Shown one piece after another: positions 28,351 through 41,800 of a stretch of DNA of 64,000 nucleotides (positions are counted from its first letter, which is position 1; each line of letters starts with the position of its first letter). The position numbers and the translations under genes are program-made. The DNA comes from Acridotheres tristis (Eukaryota; Chordata; Aves; Passeriformes; Sturnidae), in contig CM072896.1 of NCBI GenBank assembly GCA_037013685.1, positions 8,187,444 through 8,251,443 on the forward strand, written 5' to 3'. The notes below the pieces were generated by a model that was not told where the DNA came from, did no database searches, and saw only the letters and a program-made list of their open reading frames with translations.

Positions 28351-29804
28351 TCAGCACCATCTCTTTTTTTTTGTTTCCTTTTTGAGTTGTTACGTTTTCA
28401 TTAATTTACAGGCACAGTGTGCCTGGCAGTGGGAGAAGGGGCAGCTCAGTACGGGAGGAGGCTCTGCAGAAGGCCGGGAATAGGGGACACAACATCTCGG
28501 ATCCTCCGAGCCGAGTCCGGCACCACTTTCGAGCTCCGCTGAGCGGGCCGAGGGGAAACGAGGGCACCCTGCCTCTGCCACTCCTAAGGAAGAATTTCCT
28601 CCGAGGGTTACATCCTCGGGGATCGCCTGTGCCAGCACCATGGACGGAAGAGAAATCTGGAGGGGAACGGCAAAACATTTCCGTAGTGGGAAGATCCGAG
28701 GTAGAGCTCATCACAGCGGCCCCGAAGGGAGCCGAGAGAGGGAGCAAACAAACATCCAGGGGTGGGAAGTGGTCCCGGGAAGGACCGAAATCCATCTCCC
28801 CGTAACCGGCGAGGCCGCCCGTGGGCGAAGGCTGAAACACTTAACCCTACAAATGGCTCATTTTGCTGCGCCGGCCGCCCTCTGTCTCCCTGTAAACGGG
28901 CAATAAATACAACATGTATTCCGCTAACTCCTCACCTTTCTGATTACTACCAGATCCTGCAGTAAGCGATCCTACAGCTGCCACTCCGCACTGACACGTG
29001 CCTTCCGAGCCAGGGCAGGGATACATCTGCACTCCTGGGGCTGGCAGCGGCTGCGGGCTACGGGCCCCGGACGGCAGAGCCCGGGGGCTCCTTCCAGCGG
29101 GCCACGGCGGCTGGCAAGGGACGGTCCTTCCCTGCGAAGAGACAGGAGGAAAATGTGGTGTTACTCATTTATTCATGACTTTAAAGATTGCCATCGAGTT
29201 TCGGGTGCATGTCAGAGAGCAGTGGCGATGTCCCGCCGTGTCCCCGCGCACACCGGCGAGTCACCTACGAGAAACGCGCGTCTTCCTTCCCCACCTCCTC
29301 CGTAGTTAATGGCCCCACTTCAAAACGAAGCGGCTAATCCTCGTTAATTACTAGTAAAAACACCAGAGATTATTAATTCCAGCAGTGTCACAAAGGAAAC
29401 TCCATCGGGAGTTTTACTGCAGCAGAGACCGTGAGGACTCAGGAACCCGAAGCTCGGGCCATCGGATACATTTGCCTGAGGAACAAGGGGTTTGCACAGC
29501 GCCTGGAGAACCGAGGAACACCCGTGGCCCTGCGCGACCCACTCCGGGTCTGCCAACAGATAGACACCGGCAGGCATGCAGCACTCCATCCCAAGTGTCT
29601 CCTGGGACATTCTTACTTCCCTCCCTGCTTCCTCGCCCTCCATCCTATACGATGGAGCCAGGAATTAACGATATTAAGGGAGAAGCGGCCCTTACAGCAC
29701 AGATATTGAATTCATTAATCGGTATTTCGCCCATAGCTATATGATTTCATCGCTAATTCTTTTAAAGATGAACTGAATTAAAATTTGGGAAAGGGTAAGC
29801 AGAA

Positions 29805-29930
29805 ACAGAGTGAAAAAAGAGAGAAAATGAGAGAGCAAAAGAAGGAAAAAAGGAAAGGAGGAAGGAGGAAAGGAGGAGGAAGGAAAGGAGGAAAGAGAAA
29901 GAAAGCATGAAGGAGGAAAGGACCGGAGAA
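29805..29930 (+). repeat. Polypurine tract (GGAAG/AAAGG-rich)
   Basis: Almost uninterrupted A/G sequence of about 125 bp with irregular GGA, GGAAA and GAGAAA units. Such tracts can adopt triplex structures. It gives long Lys/Glu or Phe/Ser-Leu frames with no biological meaning. Confidence 0.9.
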
Positions 29931-30009
29931 GGGTCTTGCCGGTGCTGGGGCTGCAGCTGTGCCTTCCGTGCGCGAATCCTGGACCTGCGGCAGCGGGCAG
30001 GGGGCGGCC

Positions 30010-30208
30010 AGCTCCAGCTCCCGGCTCCATCTCCCGGTTCCAGCCCCCGGCTCCATGTGCGGTTCCGTCCTCGGCTCCATCTCCTGGCTCCTTCTCCCGG
30101 CTCCATCTCCTGGCTCCATCTCCCGGCTCCATCTCCTGGCTCTTTCTCCCGGCTCCATTCCCCGGCTCCATCTCCCGGCTCCATTCCCCGGCTCCATCCC
30201 CCGGCTCC
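30010..30208 (+). repeat. 13-bp minisatellite, about 15 copies
   Basis: Tandem copies of GGCTCCATCTCCC and close variants (CTCCT, ATTCCCC, CTTTCTCCC), with two 12-bp units near the left end. Because 13 is not a multiple of 3, the repeat stays open in all frames and yields repetitive Pro-Ala-Pro-Ser-Pro or Glu-Pro-Gly-Asp-Gly translations. It lies within a moderately CpG-rich segment of about 28.4-30.4 kb. Confidence 0.95.
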
Positions 30209-32976
30209 CCGCAGCAGGCACTGCCCATCCCCGAGAGAAGCCGGGAGCCGGCTGATGCCGCTGTTTTGCTCTCTCCTTCCCGGCCACCCATCCCACGCTG
30301 GAATACAGGGATGCCGCTTCCCAGCTCCGTCAGAGCATCACCGGTTAATCAAAACACAGTGGGGCAGATGCGGGGTTCTGGGGCTGTCCCCGGTCACAGC
30401 TCCGGAGCGAGTGGAGAGCTGGTGCTCGGCCTCGGGCCAAAATTAAACAGCTTCCCATAAAAAATAAAGAACTTGGGATGTTCGTTTGTTGTTTCTTTTT
30501 TTTTTTCTTTTTTTTTATTTTTTTTCGGGGCTAACAGACCCAATTAGTATCTGGACTAATAGACTCATAGTATGAGCGATCATCACCGAAGACAGACTTT
30601 TCCCTCCCCTTCAGAAAGAAAGCAGAAGGAACTTCCAAACTAGAATGTCACCTATTTTCCAAGCAATGTTGATACTTACATAATGTAAGGAGATCTAAAT
30701 TCATTCTCACATAGAAAGGTTTGCCACCTAACTAGAAGAAAGTATGTTTTCTATTTTATGGCTTCATTTAATTTACTTCAGAGTTATCAACAGTTTCAGA
30801 TTATTTTTTTTTCACAGAGGAATACTTTCTTTCTCCTACTAACTGTCCAGCTAACAAGTCCTTACTTTCCACATGGAAACCAAGCTGAGATTATTATTCA
30901 CCATCACTTTTTCTAAGTCATATATCTTCATTCTTCCCATTTTAAAGGAAAGCAAATTTTGATCTTTATCTCTCTCTTTATTCCTCAAATTTCACTCACA
31001 AAAACACACAGTTAAACAAACAAACAAAATCTCAACCAAAACCCAAACACTGCTGTTGCTATTTATTACTAATAAAAATATCACAAAACAATAACTAAAA
31101 AGGGTTTTGTTAGATTTTGCTAACGATTAAACAACTTAGAGGTAGGATAGGGAAATGTAGCTTGCATCTAGATTGTAATGAGCTGAAGTCTAAAATTTAG
31201 GTTTCCTGATGAATCAGAAGAAGGTTTGGGGGAGAAAAAAGAATAAGAATAATTCAAGCTATTCCCCCTCAAATTTCATAATCCAATGAGACTAATCAAC
31301 CTCATGATATTTGATTACTGTAAAAATCTTCTTAAAACAGCTGAAATACTTCTCATTTGAAACTATTTGTAAGAGATTATGATTACCTTGATGCCAAATC
31401 TCTCAATCTGCATGACATGTGGACAGCACGCCTGAGCCAGCTCAGATGCTGGTTTCAGACCCAGGTGTTTTCAGTAAGACCAGATACAGGCAGAAGGCCA
31501 ACATTGCTCCTTTCCTGAACACAAGCAAGAGTATTTTATGCTGCATTGATCAAAGATCAACGTAGTTGAATGTGTCTAGTATGAGTGTATGCCTCCCCCA
31601 TGACACAAACCATATTTTGTTACTGCAGTTGAGGCATTTCTTCCAGCTATCTCCATTTCTACATGCACCTGGATAAAGTGTGAAAGCAGGGTAAGTTGCA
31701 TGATTTTCTAGCTTTAATAAAAGTGAGCCACCAAATTTAAATATCCTTCAGAAACATTAAGAATCCTTACCATGAAAAACTCAAAGTTTCCTTGACTCAT
31801 TTGCAACATGACAGGAACACTTATACTGTTTGTGTGAAGATTTTGCATCAATGGACAACTGACAGGGAGCTGCCTCTGATGTGGTTTCACTGAGAAGAGA
31901 TGGTCACAAGCAAATATAAACATTAATCTTTTTCTTATCTTTTTTCTTTGTATTTTCTTTATTTTTTAGATTCTTTGGCAATATAACATGATTTTAAAAA
32001 TCAACTAACCTCCAGTCAGAAAAGCTTCTCCTCTAGACAGGTAGAACAGGCAAGGACAGAATAGCTACAAAACAACCCAGGAGAAAGGGCCATTGAGCCC
32101 AGGAGGGTTTGAGTGCACACAAGGAGTCCTGACAAAATCAGACACATTTAATTTCAATGAATTTTAGGCTCTCAATTTTGTGCCTATAAATATATCTTAC
32201 ACCACATTAATAATAACTGCACTGTTTATATTTAAGCTGGCAGGTCAGAGATGGTTAAAACCCACTCCTCTGGACACATTCACGTTTAAATATTGGTTTC
32301 TCCAGCAGCTGTTACAATTTTTGGTCATGCAAAGAATACAGTGTTATGGGAAAGAGATGGGATTGTACCAGCCATGAACATGAGCAAGGGCACTGCAGCA
32401 GCACCTTCCCCTGGATTCACCAGGACCACTGCCCTTAGCAAAGCTGTTCAGCCCCAGGTGTGAATACACACAGCACACCTACAGAGAAACTGCACTTCAC
32501 ACACACTTCAAATTCCCACTCAGTGGGGTTTTGTCTGTTTGCACAACCAGGACAGCCAGCTGGATTTCTCCTACTTCAGTGAAATAATTCAGTAATTTAG
32601 GATTTAAAAAGGGAATCCACATTAGCTCTGTAATTATACCTGTACCTCTCAGCCTGCAGTAACTGTGTGCAGAAACTCACTCTCTCATCATATATAAAAG
32701 GTGTTTTTATACAAAGTGTAACACAGTGAGCTACCTTGGGATGCAAGCCTTGAAAACAAACCCTGTGAATGATGATTTGAGCTATAAAGAAAGAGCATTA
32801 AGGTAAGAAGCAACAATATTTCCATTGCACTTGTCCTTCACCATATTTTAAAAATATCTTTTTACAGTACAAGGAAAAATAACAGAAATTTATTATTTTC
32901 TGTTCTTTGAAGTATAAATGCAGACAGAAACTCACTTTTCAGAGTAAGATGGTGGAGGTTCTCAGCCCACAGTACT

Positions 32977-32988
32977 ATGATTAATCAT
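32977..32988. promoter_or_regulatory. 12-bp perfect palindrome ATGATTAATCAT
   Basis: A perfect palindrome built from two inverted TGATTA homeodomain half-sites, followed by another TGATT. It could bind a homeodomain dimer. At this length it can occur by chance in AT-rich DNA. Confidence 0.3.
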
Positions 32989-35394
32989 GATTTTCAAAAT
33001 ATGCTTCTAAAATGCTGTCTCAACCCAGACAAAACTAGATGGGAAGTAAACTACAAGTCACTTCAGAAAATACAGGTCATCCTCCAATTGGAAGGATGTA
33101 CTATCCAGTACCCACTGCTGTTGCCTACTTTTTCATTATGTGGTTTGTGCTAAATTTCAAATTATCATAAACATGAGAGTTACTGCTCTGTTGCTTTTTC
33201 TATGATAAAACAGAAAATTCTATCCATAAGCAGGCCTTTAAACCAATCAACTAGATAATATTCCTTCCACGTATTTATGAAACAATTAAGTGCATTCCTG
33301 TCAAATGTGCATTATATAAATGAACATTGTGTGATTCTTTACTACTTGTGGGCTAGTGGTAAAAATCAAATATAATTTCTTCTCTGCAACTGCAGGATTT
33401 ATTAGAGACACTTTCAAAGGAGAGAGCAAAAAGAACTGTGTCACTGAAGGTGCAGGATTGATATTAAAAACAATAATTTTTTAAAAATTGAACTCTTGAG
33501 CACAAGTTATAGAGAAGGGCAACATGAAAGAAGTTGTGGTAGCGATCGCCCTAATGCATCCCCACATATTGTCAAAGGCAAAAGCTGCCCACAAATAGCA
33601 CACATTGATCTTTCTCTTGCAGCTGTTTGGTCCAGTGAGAACTCTCCTCCAGCAGAAGTTGCCACCTGTCCCAGGTGAGATAGCAAAGCCCAGGCTGCAG
33701 CACATGGCTACTCACCCAGGTTGTGTTCTAATTATCTGGGTTCTGCCCTCCTGATTTTCTTTCCTTCTCTTGGTCTAATAAAACTGACATCTGGCAGCCT
33801 ATTCCAAATCTCAAACTTATATTTGATCTTCCCATTTGTAGTCCAATATGCTCCAGTTAGGCAGAGGAACTGGGGATTATTGCCACAAAAATGTTAAGAT
33901 CTTTAGGCACAACAGGAAACTACACATCTTTCAGAGTTCACCCAGACTGTGATCATGGAGAGATCAAAAAAATTCTGAGAAAGCATTAGGCCTTTGTTTC
34001 TTTTCTTAGCGTTTCCATTCCTTGTACCTCAGACTGAGTAACACAGGAAAATATTGCACAGTAGAAAGAAAAAACAAAAACCACCCAAAAAACTGAGTGC
34101 AAGAAACCCAAGCCAGTAGCTTATATTTCCCATGATTTCCCCCACAGTGCTGTGGATTACCCTGTCTTCCCTGCTTTCCCACAGAGTGCCCCAAAGTGAC
34201 ACTTCTTCTGCAAGATGTGTGGATTGTGTGAGTGATGCACACCCCTTCTGCTGCATATCTGTGTGGTTTTAAACAACCAGAACACACAAGTGTTGTGACT
34301 GAAATAGCTACAATAACAAAACACCACCAGCCACGCAGATTTTATCTTTCCATATTTTTACTTAACTTTTTTTTACTGAAACTTCAGCAAAGTTTGGCTT
34401 TGGACAAGCAATCTGTACACTCAAAGGAACCCAAAATACAAATATAATACTGGGATTCTACAGTAGCCAGAGATGTATACAATGCATGATTTTTCCTGAC
34501 TGGTACTGTGATGTGGATCCAGACTAACACTCCTGAAACCAGTGGAGTTTCCCAAAATTTGTGTAAGCAGAGAGAAAGATTTGGCATAAGATCAGACCGT
34601 CCATTTAATTTGGCTCTGATATTTTCAAATATATGGGTAAGAACCTGATACGCAACGTGAATAAGCCTGAAAATCCTGTTTAGGCCTGTGATCTTCAACT
34701 TTTTGTAATGTGACAACCTCTAAATGCTTTAAAGTTGACCCTCACGCAACAGATTTAAGTTTCTGATGATCAATTTGCTTTTCTTACTTACCTTTCACAG
34801 CTCTTTTAGTAGTCTATGGATCCCAGTTGAAACCATTAATTTAGTCAAAATGGCAAATACTGCTTACAGAGAAAAGGCAAGAATAAAACTATGATGTGGA
34901 AAGTAAAGAAAAAGATGGGAGTATACACTTCTTACTGTAATCAGTATTTCAGCTCCATGACTTCTTCCGTGGGACAGCAGCTCCTACACACATTGCCACC
35001 CTGGAGGGAGCCCACTGGTGTGCCCAGAGGGCTGGCACACCTCAGCAGCTCCCTGCAGCCAAAGCCTGCAGGACTAAGGCAAAGTAAAGGAAAGGACTGT
35101 GCAGGGAGCTGCAGCTGAGCTCCACGAGCACTCAGAGCTCTCTCTGGATGTCTATGGACAGAGCTGGAGCAGCGACCGCTGGCTGGGCTCACCTGAACTG
35201 CACGGTACTGGAGCTTACCTGGCTGAACAGAAATGCAGATACACACCCTGCATTTGCAGGAGAAGCACAAAAAGGTAAATCGTGTATTGGTGCATATGAT
35301 GTACACATGTACATATTTTCTATATTTATTTTTCTTAGAAAACATTGCTGCTGTTTATGTCCATTAATTTACATATATTTATTCCTACTACAGT

Positions 35395-35705
35395 ATCATT
35401 TACAATAATACTTTCACTTCTATAGCACCTCCTCTTCAAGGATCTCCAATTGCTTAAAAACATTAATAAATAAAGCCTCACATCTTGCCTGTGAGGTAGG
35501 TCAATGCTATTATCAAACTTTACAGATGCATTAACTGAAGAACAGAGAGGTTAAGGCCCAAATTTTCATATATTTGTACCTGAAGTCAAGCACCTAAATT
35601 CTCATTTAGATGCTTAAATAAAAGTCTCGTGATTTTCTTTGGTGCAGAACATCTATAACTACTGCTGAAGTCAACAGGGGCTAACGGTCAGGCCTGATTT
35701 TAGGA
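35395..35705 (-). mobile_element. Ancient MIR/CR1-L3-like interspersed repeat (degenerate)
   Basis: The stretch holds wording typical of old amniote repeats read in reverse: CTGTGAGGTAGGTC (about 35,489), TTTACAGATGCATTAACTGA and then CAGAGAGGTTAAG (about 35,520-35,555). It also has ...GCTTAAAAACATTAATAAAT... upstream and TGAAGTCAACAGGGGCTAA near its end. This resembles the tail half of MIR-type SINEs and related CR1-L3 sequences. The copy is heavily diverged and family assignment is from memory. Confidence 0.45.
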
Positions 35706-37578
35706 GGCATAATCTTTTGACAGCTAACAAGCAACTCCAAGTTGGAAAACACTGGTCTAAATACACAAATCTCGGTCAGAGCCACCAGAGTTGATCCCAG
35801 TAATTTATATCCTCAGGGCCTTTATATCATGATATACAACTTTAAAAGGCTGGTGCAGATCTTTTTCAATAGACATAAGTGACACAGAAATCATCTACTG
35901 TTTCCACAAACTGCGTCCATCATCAGAGTCTATACAAACACCACTTGGTTTGTGGGGTTTCTTGGGTGTCAGGGGGTTGTTTTTCAAACATTTGTGATAA
36001 TCAAGACATTGCACAGCACACATCACTTGTGCAGTCATAGAACACATCACACATCTTCACCTGCTGTCTTTACATTTCTACAGAGTCAATTTCTTTGCAC
36101 TTGTGATAAACAGAAGTGGTCAAGTAAAGGTCTATTAAGAGGATACCTGTCAGAATATCATGCAGACAGCTTGCAAAATACACATACTAAAAGATCACTT
36201 TTAAAATTCTTGAATTGTTAAGCACGAAAATAATTACCTCATTCCATTACAGTACTGTGTAGAAACACGGAATAAGCAGCATTATCTTATTCCCAATAGA
36301 ATAGATTATAACAACTAATTAAGTTTAAAAAATTCAGGCACCAAATGAATTATCCTGCAACATAGAACAGTATCTATATAGAGTGCTCTCCTTAATATAC
36401 TACAAAACCAGCTGTATGGCAATGTTTTTCCATTTCATATCATGAACCTCTTGTCACATTTCAAAGACACCTTTGATGTTTCAGCCTCACAGAAGAAAAC
36501 CGTTTTCTGCTGTCCGTTAAAGAAACTCCCAACACAGAAGATAAACTCACCAAGAGGGTAAACCAGCCTCTTACTACAGCTACCTCGACCGAATTTTCAA
36601 TCACAAATTACACTACTGCATTCTGCTTTTACAGTGATGCTGAAAGTCCATATTTTAATGTGGGCTCCTCTCACTGCATAAAAATTGAAATCAGTGGCCA
36701 GTGAAATATTAATCCCTATGACAGGAGTCTCTTAGCTCTATTTTAGAGCTCCATTAATTAAATAATCGTCCATAAATTGTTTTAAGTGTTTAATGTTCAG
36801 TCTCCCACATTAAATTCGAATTTCAAAGAATTAATTACTACAGCTTATTTTAAGCAACCATCAGAAGGCTCAACAGTCTTCTAATAAAATTATAATGAAA
36901 CCATACTCAGTACACTGTAGGAAACTTTGGCTCAGTCTCTTTTAAGATAATACACTTCTGTTACAGCTTCTTCTATATGTTAACTTGTTAACGTCATAAA
37001 AGGGAAAAAAACAAAGCGCATTTAACATCGTGTTCCTGTCTTGCTCCTAACCACAGTGAACCTCTCCAATTATCTTCCAGGTGGGGGCAACAGTAAGCCA
37101 GTTTTCTTTAATCGCGACTGTGTCCTTCTGCATCAGGAGCTCAGCGCCCGGGACGCGCTCCCGCAGAGGCGGGGACCGCGCACATCCCGAGCTCCAGCTC
37201 CCCAGGGAGCCACCTCTGCCGGCAAGGCGCGCCCTGCCCTCCCTCCGAGCGGCCGGACCCTCCGTGACCCCTCGCCGGGTCACCCTGCAGCCCATCCCCG
37301 CCGCCTCGAGCTGTGCCGGTGCCGCAGGGCCCACCGCGCCATCGGGCCGAGCGTGGGGCCGGCGGCCGCGGCAGGGCTGGCACCGGTCACCGCGCCCCGC
37401 CCGTGCGCTGCCCGGCCGCCCTCGGGGCTCACCGCCCGCCCGGGGCTCCGCAGCGCCTCTCGGCTGTCCCCGCACCGCGGGCCCGGCCGGGGCTCCGCAG
37501 CGCCTGTCCCCGCTCCGCCGGGCCTGGCCAAGCTCAGCCCAGCCCGGCCCGGCTCGGCCCCGCTCCGCTCGGCCGGGG

Positions 37579-38445
<867 letters not shown>

Positions 38446-38761
38446 TTAGAGCCGCGGAAAGGCGGGGGTGCCGGGCCGCCCCGCGCCTGGCAGGCGGGCG
38501 GGAGCCGGGGCAGCCGCGACCCCTCCGCCTCCGGCCGCGCCCGCGGGCTGCGGCGCGGCCCGGCGGGGAGGGCGGGGGACGGAGGGAGGGGCCGCCGGCC
38601 GCCTGCCTGCGTCCCCGCCGCGCTGGCGGTGCCGGGGGCTGCTGGCGGCTGCCGCGGGCGGGGGGCGGGATCGGCGCCGCCCGCCCCCGGGAGCGGCCGC
38701 CGGTGCGCGGCGGCGGCTGCGGGGCCTCTCTCCTGCCCGCCTGGCGTGCGGTGCGGTGGGG

Positions 38762-38801
38762 CACGGCACGACACGGCTCGGCACGGCACGGCTCGGCTCG
38801 G
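38762..38801 (+). repeat. Imperfect C(A/T)CGG pentanucleotide repeat, eight units
   Basis: Eight tandem 5-bp units of CACGG/CTCGG, one varied to CACGA, in the CpG island upstream of the RING gene. Probably part of its promoter or leader region. Confidence 0.85.
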
Positions 38802-41800
38802 CCCTCCGCAGAGCCGTGCGGCGCGGGGCCGCCGCCGTGCCGGTTGCCAGCGCCTCGCTGCTGGCTCGCCGGCGGGAGCCGCCCCCGCAGCACGACCCGG
38901 CGGGGCTCGGGGCTCTCCCGCAGTCACTCCGCCCTGCAGCGCTGCGGGGAACACGCCTGGGTGCCGGCAGCCTTTTAATCCTGGAGTGCATTTTTTTTAA
39001 AGCGTTCTGTTGGCTTTGACGAGGATTCCCCACTGCCAGTATGATTTGGGACCAGCAGTCACAATGACATGACACTCGTTAGGCACGAACACGGCAGATG
39101 AAGGGTTAATATGGGAAGGCAGGGTGACATCTCTCTCATACACCGCAGCTCACAGGCTAACTGATATTTTACTACTTTTCGGAAAGAACATTTTGTGCAC
39201 TGTGATTCTCATTCATTATGCACACTGAAAAGTAAGAGGTATTTTATTCCGGAAGCTGGAGGCGGAAGGAGCTGCTGATGTTGTTATTTACATCCTGACT
39301 TCGCTATACAACTGAGAGCTTTTGCCCAGTTTCATGAAAAACCACCCAACAGTGAGATGTCCATAGCTGGTAATGTCATATGTTAAACAACCGGATAGAT
39401 TTCACTACATCAAAGTCTGCACTGTCTCATCAGGGAACTCTCTGGAGAAACTCTTTTATCTTCAGGTGTAGCAGAGGCCATAACAGTGATTATTTCTGTA
39501 GTTCTAAAGATAGTTCTAGGCAAGAAAGGCCCATGTTTCAGGTACACTGCATTGCCTTGCTGTCTTGCTAAAGCTGCATCTTGGCCGTATCAGCTCTGGA
39601 TTGAGAGCTGTGTCATTGTGGATGCCTTCTCCCCTCCTCTGCCATGGGACATGCTACATCAGGCATGCTTCACAGCAAATTCTGAGGAAAGCTCTCTCCT
39701 TCTCAGTGCTGTCTGTGCTAGGATTTAGCTCCCAGCATTCTTGAAGAGCCAAATAAAGTGGGGGAACCATTGTTTACAAAGACTGACTAGTAGGAAAGGT
39801 GAAGAGCAACATATTTGTAAACTGTGATGACAGATCTGATGATTGTCCCAGCAAAAGAGGGAACATAGCTTAGCTTAGCATAAACTGAAATCATGGGCTG
39901 AAGTCAAACAGTGAAAAAGAGGAATGATCTCTGTATGGGGAGACATTGCTTTTATAATTTATCCTAAGGGATGTTTTAAAATCCTTTTAAAAGGCTGGTT
40001 GTGTCTAAAAAAAAGAAGGTGACTTTTGCTGTCACTGTCCATAGTGCACAGCTGTTTGGCCTGTGGAGTCAAAAATTACCCTTTTTTAAAAACCCACACT
40101 GGTTTGCAACCTCAGAGCTAATCTGCCTGATGAGTTTGGAATTTTCATCTAACTCTGGTAGCTTCCTTTTTTAAAATGAAATCTCATTGTATATATGTTA
40201 TAAAATGTATGTTTCTGATAGTTTGTCTATTTTGGTTTTGATTTTTTGTGTGGGTTTTTATTTTAGTTTGATTTGGTTTGGTTTTTTGCTTGCTACTGTT
40301 TCCCAGTTAGCATCATCTTCCTATTTAAATAGTTCACTGTTAAAAGATGTCAGATTATCTAGGCACCACCCTTTTTCTTTAATATTACTGCCACTTTCAT
40401 AGCCCTACAACTTCCAACAATTTTCAAAACACATGAAAGTCCTCAGATCCACACAAATATGAATTAATATTTCAAGTATTTTTTTTTGAGGCACTGTAGC
40501 AAATGCTTTAATAAGGTCCAGATACATCAGCTGCATTTCTGGTTCAAACTGCTTTACCCCTACCTTTTGTGTTCTGAGTTTTCTTATCTAATGTGTATCT
40601 GCCTTGAGGTCAGCTGAAACTCCATTTAATAAGTATATGAAAGTCAGCCTTGGGAAAGCTTCCTGTAATTCTGGCATGAAAACTACACAGAATAGATGGG
40701 GAAGTTGAGCATAACTGAAAAAATAATAATCATTAAAAACAGCTAAATGCAAAAGTAGGATTAAATTTACTCTTTTCTTTGCTAAAACTAAGAATGAGAA
40801 AAACTGGTGAGTAGTCACAGCAACTTCTTTGTGCACAGTTACCCCTGTGAGCACAATGCTGAGTAACTCAGTCCCACACAAGCGAGGTTATCCTGTGCTG
40901 TGCAGTCCCTAGAGAACATTATTTAGCACAACATGTAAGGTGCATGGGCCTCACTCGTGCTGAGATGCTGCTTTGTTCTGGAACAGCACAACTCCTCTTC
41001 ACCTCTTTGTGTCTCCAGTGGCATTTGCAGGTTCTGTCCTTACCCTTCTGCTAGCACAGGAGCTCACGTGATGACACAGCCAGTCAGTCCCTGGAGACAA
41101 TCCAGCTGAACACTTTAAACTTTTTAAATGACTTTTTCTGCTGGAACAGCTCAGGGAAGCAGGTTGTTGCCTGGGTGCATGAGGTCTGCAGCCAGGGTGA
41201 GGGAAAATGCCAGATGCTGTGTGGTCAGGAGGGGAAACGAGGTGGTTGATTTATGTACATTTACCTTACTATGGAACAAAGCCATTAACGATTTCAGCCC
41301 TTCTGTCACAGTCCAGCACCCTGTCATGTGTGTGTTACAGTTGTGTCATGGGATGGTACAGCCCAGAGCCAGGCTGGAAAACCTGCTGTGACCAGCTGAA
41401 GGATCAGCTGTATCCCCTGGCAGCCTTCTCCTTATCTCTGTGTCCCACTGTGGCTCTCTGGGAGGCTGTGAGTTCAGCAGGCAGGGGGTTTGTGCCACAT
41501 CTGCTCCCTGTGACGTGGTGCTGCCCTGGCTCCTTGGCCACTTGGACAGAGAAGGTGCCCAACCTGGAATTAAAAGTGGCTTCTTACCTGGATCCTTCTG
41601 CTGATTGACCCTGTGATTCTTCACAAGCAAAGGAGCTGGAGTACTGTAAAACACCTCTATGCTGAATTGAAAGACTTCCTAGGCAGGGTTTGACGATATC
41701 AAATATTTATTCAGATTTTAGGAAAAGTTACCATATTTCTGGAGATCCAGATATATTCTCCCTTTTAGTCACTTTAATGACAGTGAGCGTTTATTATTTG

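Larger units (their letters stand above)
30440..36990. other. Intergenic AT-rich DNA between PAX3 flank and RING gene
   Basis: No gene is supported. The stretch starts with T-rich low-complexity sequence (about 30,490-30,527) and is otherwise AT-rich unique DNA. It contains a 12-bp palindrome at 32,977-32,988 and an ancient interspersed repeat at about 35,395-35,705. Stop codons are dense on both strands. Confidence 0.7.

Noticed and set aside
29737..30460. Repetitive Glu-Pro-Gly-Asp or Pro-Ala-Pro-Ser proteins on both strands
   Set aside because: They are translations of the 13-bp minisatellite and adjoining polypurine tract.
40485..40650. Possible CR1 coding-region fragment (AAATGCTTTAATAAGGTCCAG)
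   Set aside because: The resemblance is limited to about 25 bp and the rest does not follow the element; needs a repeat-library search to support it.
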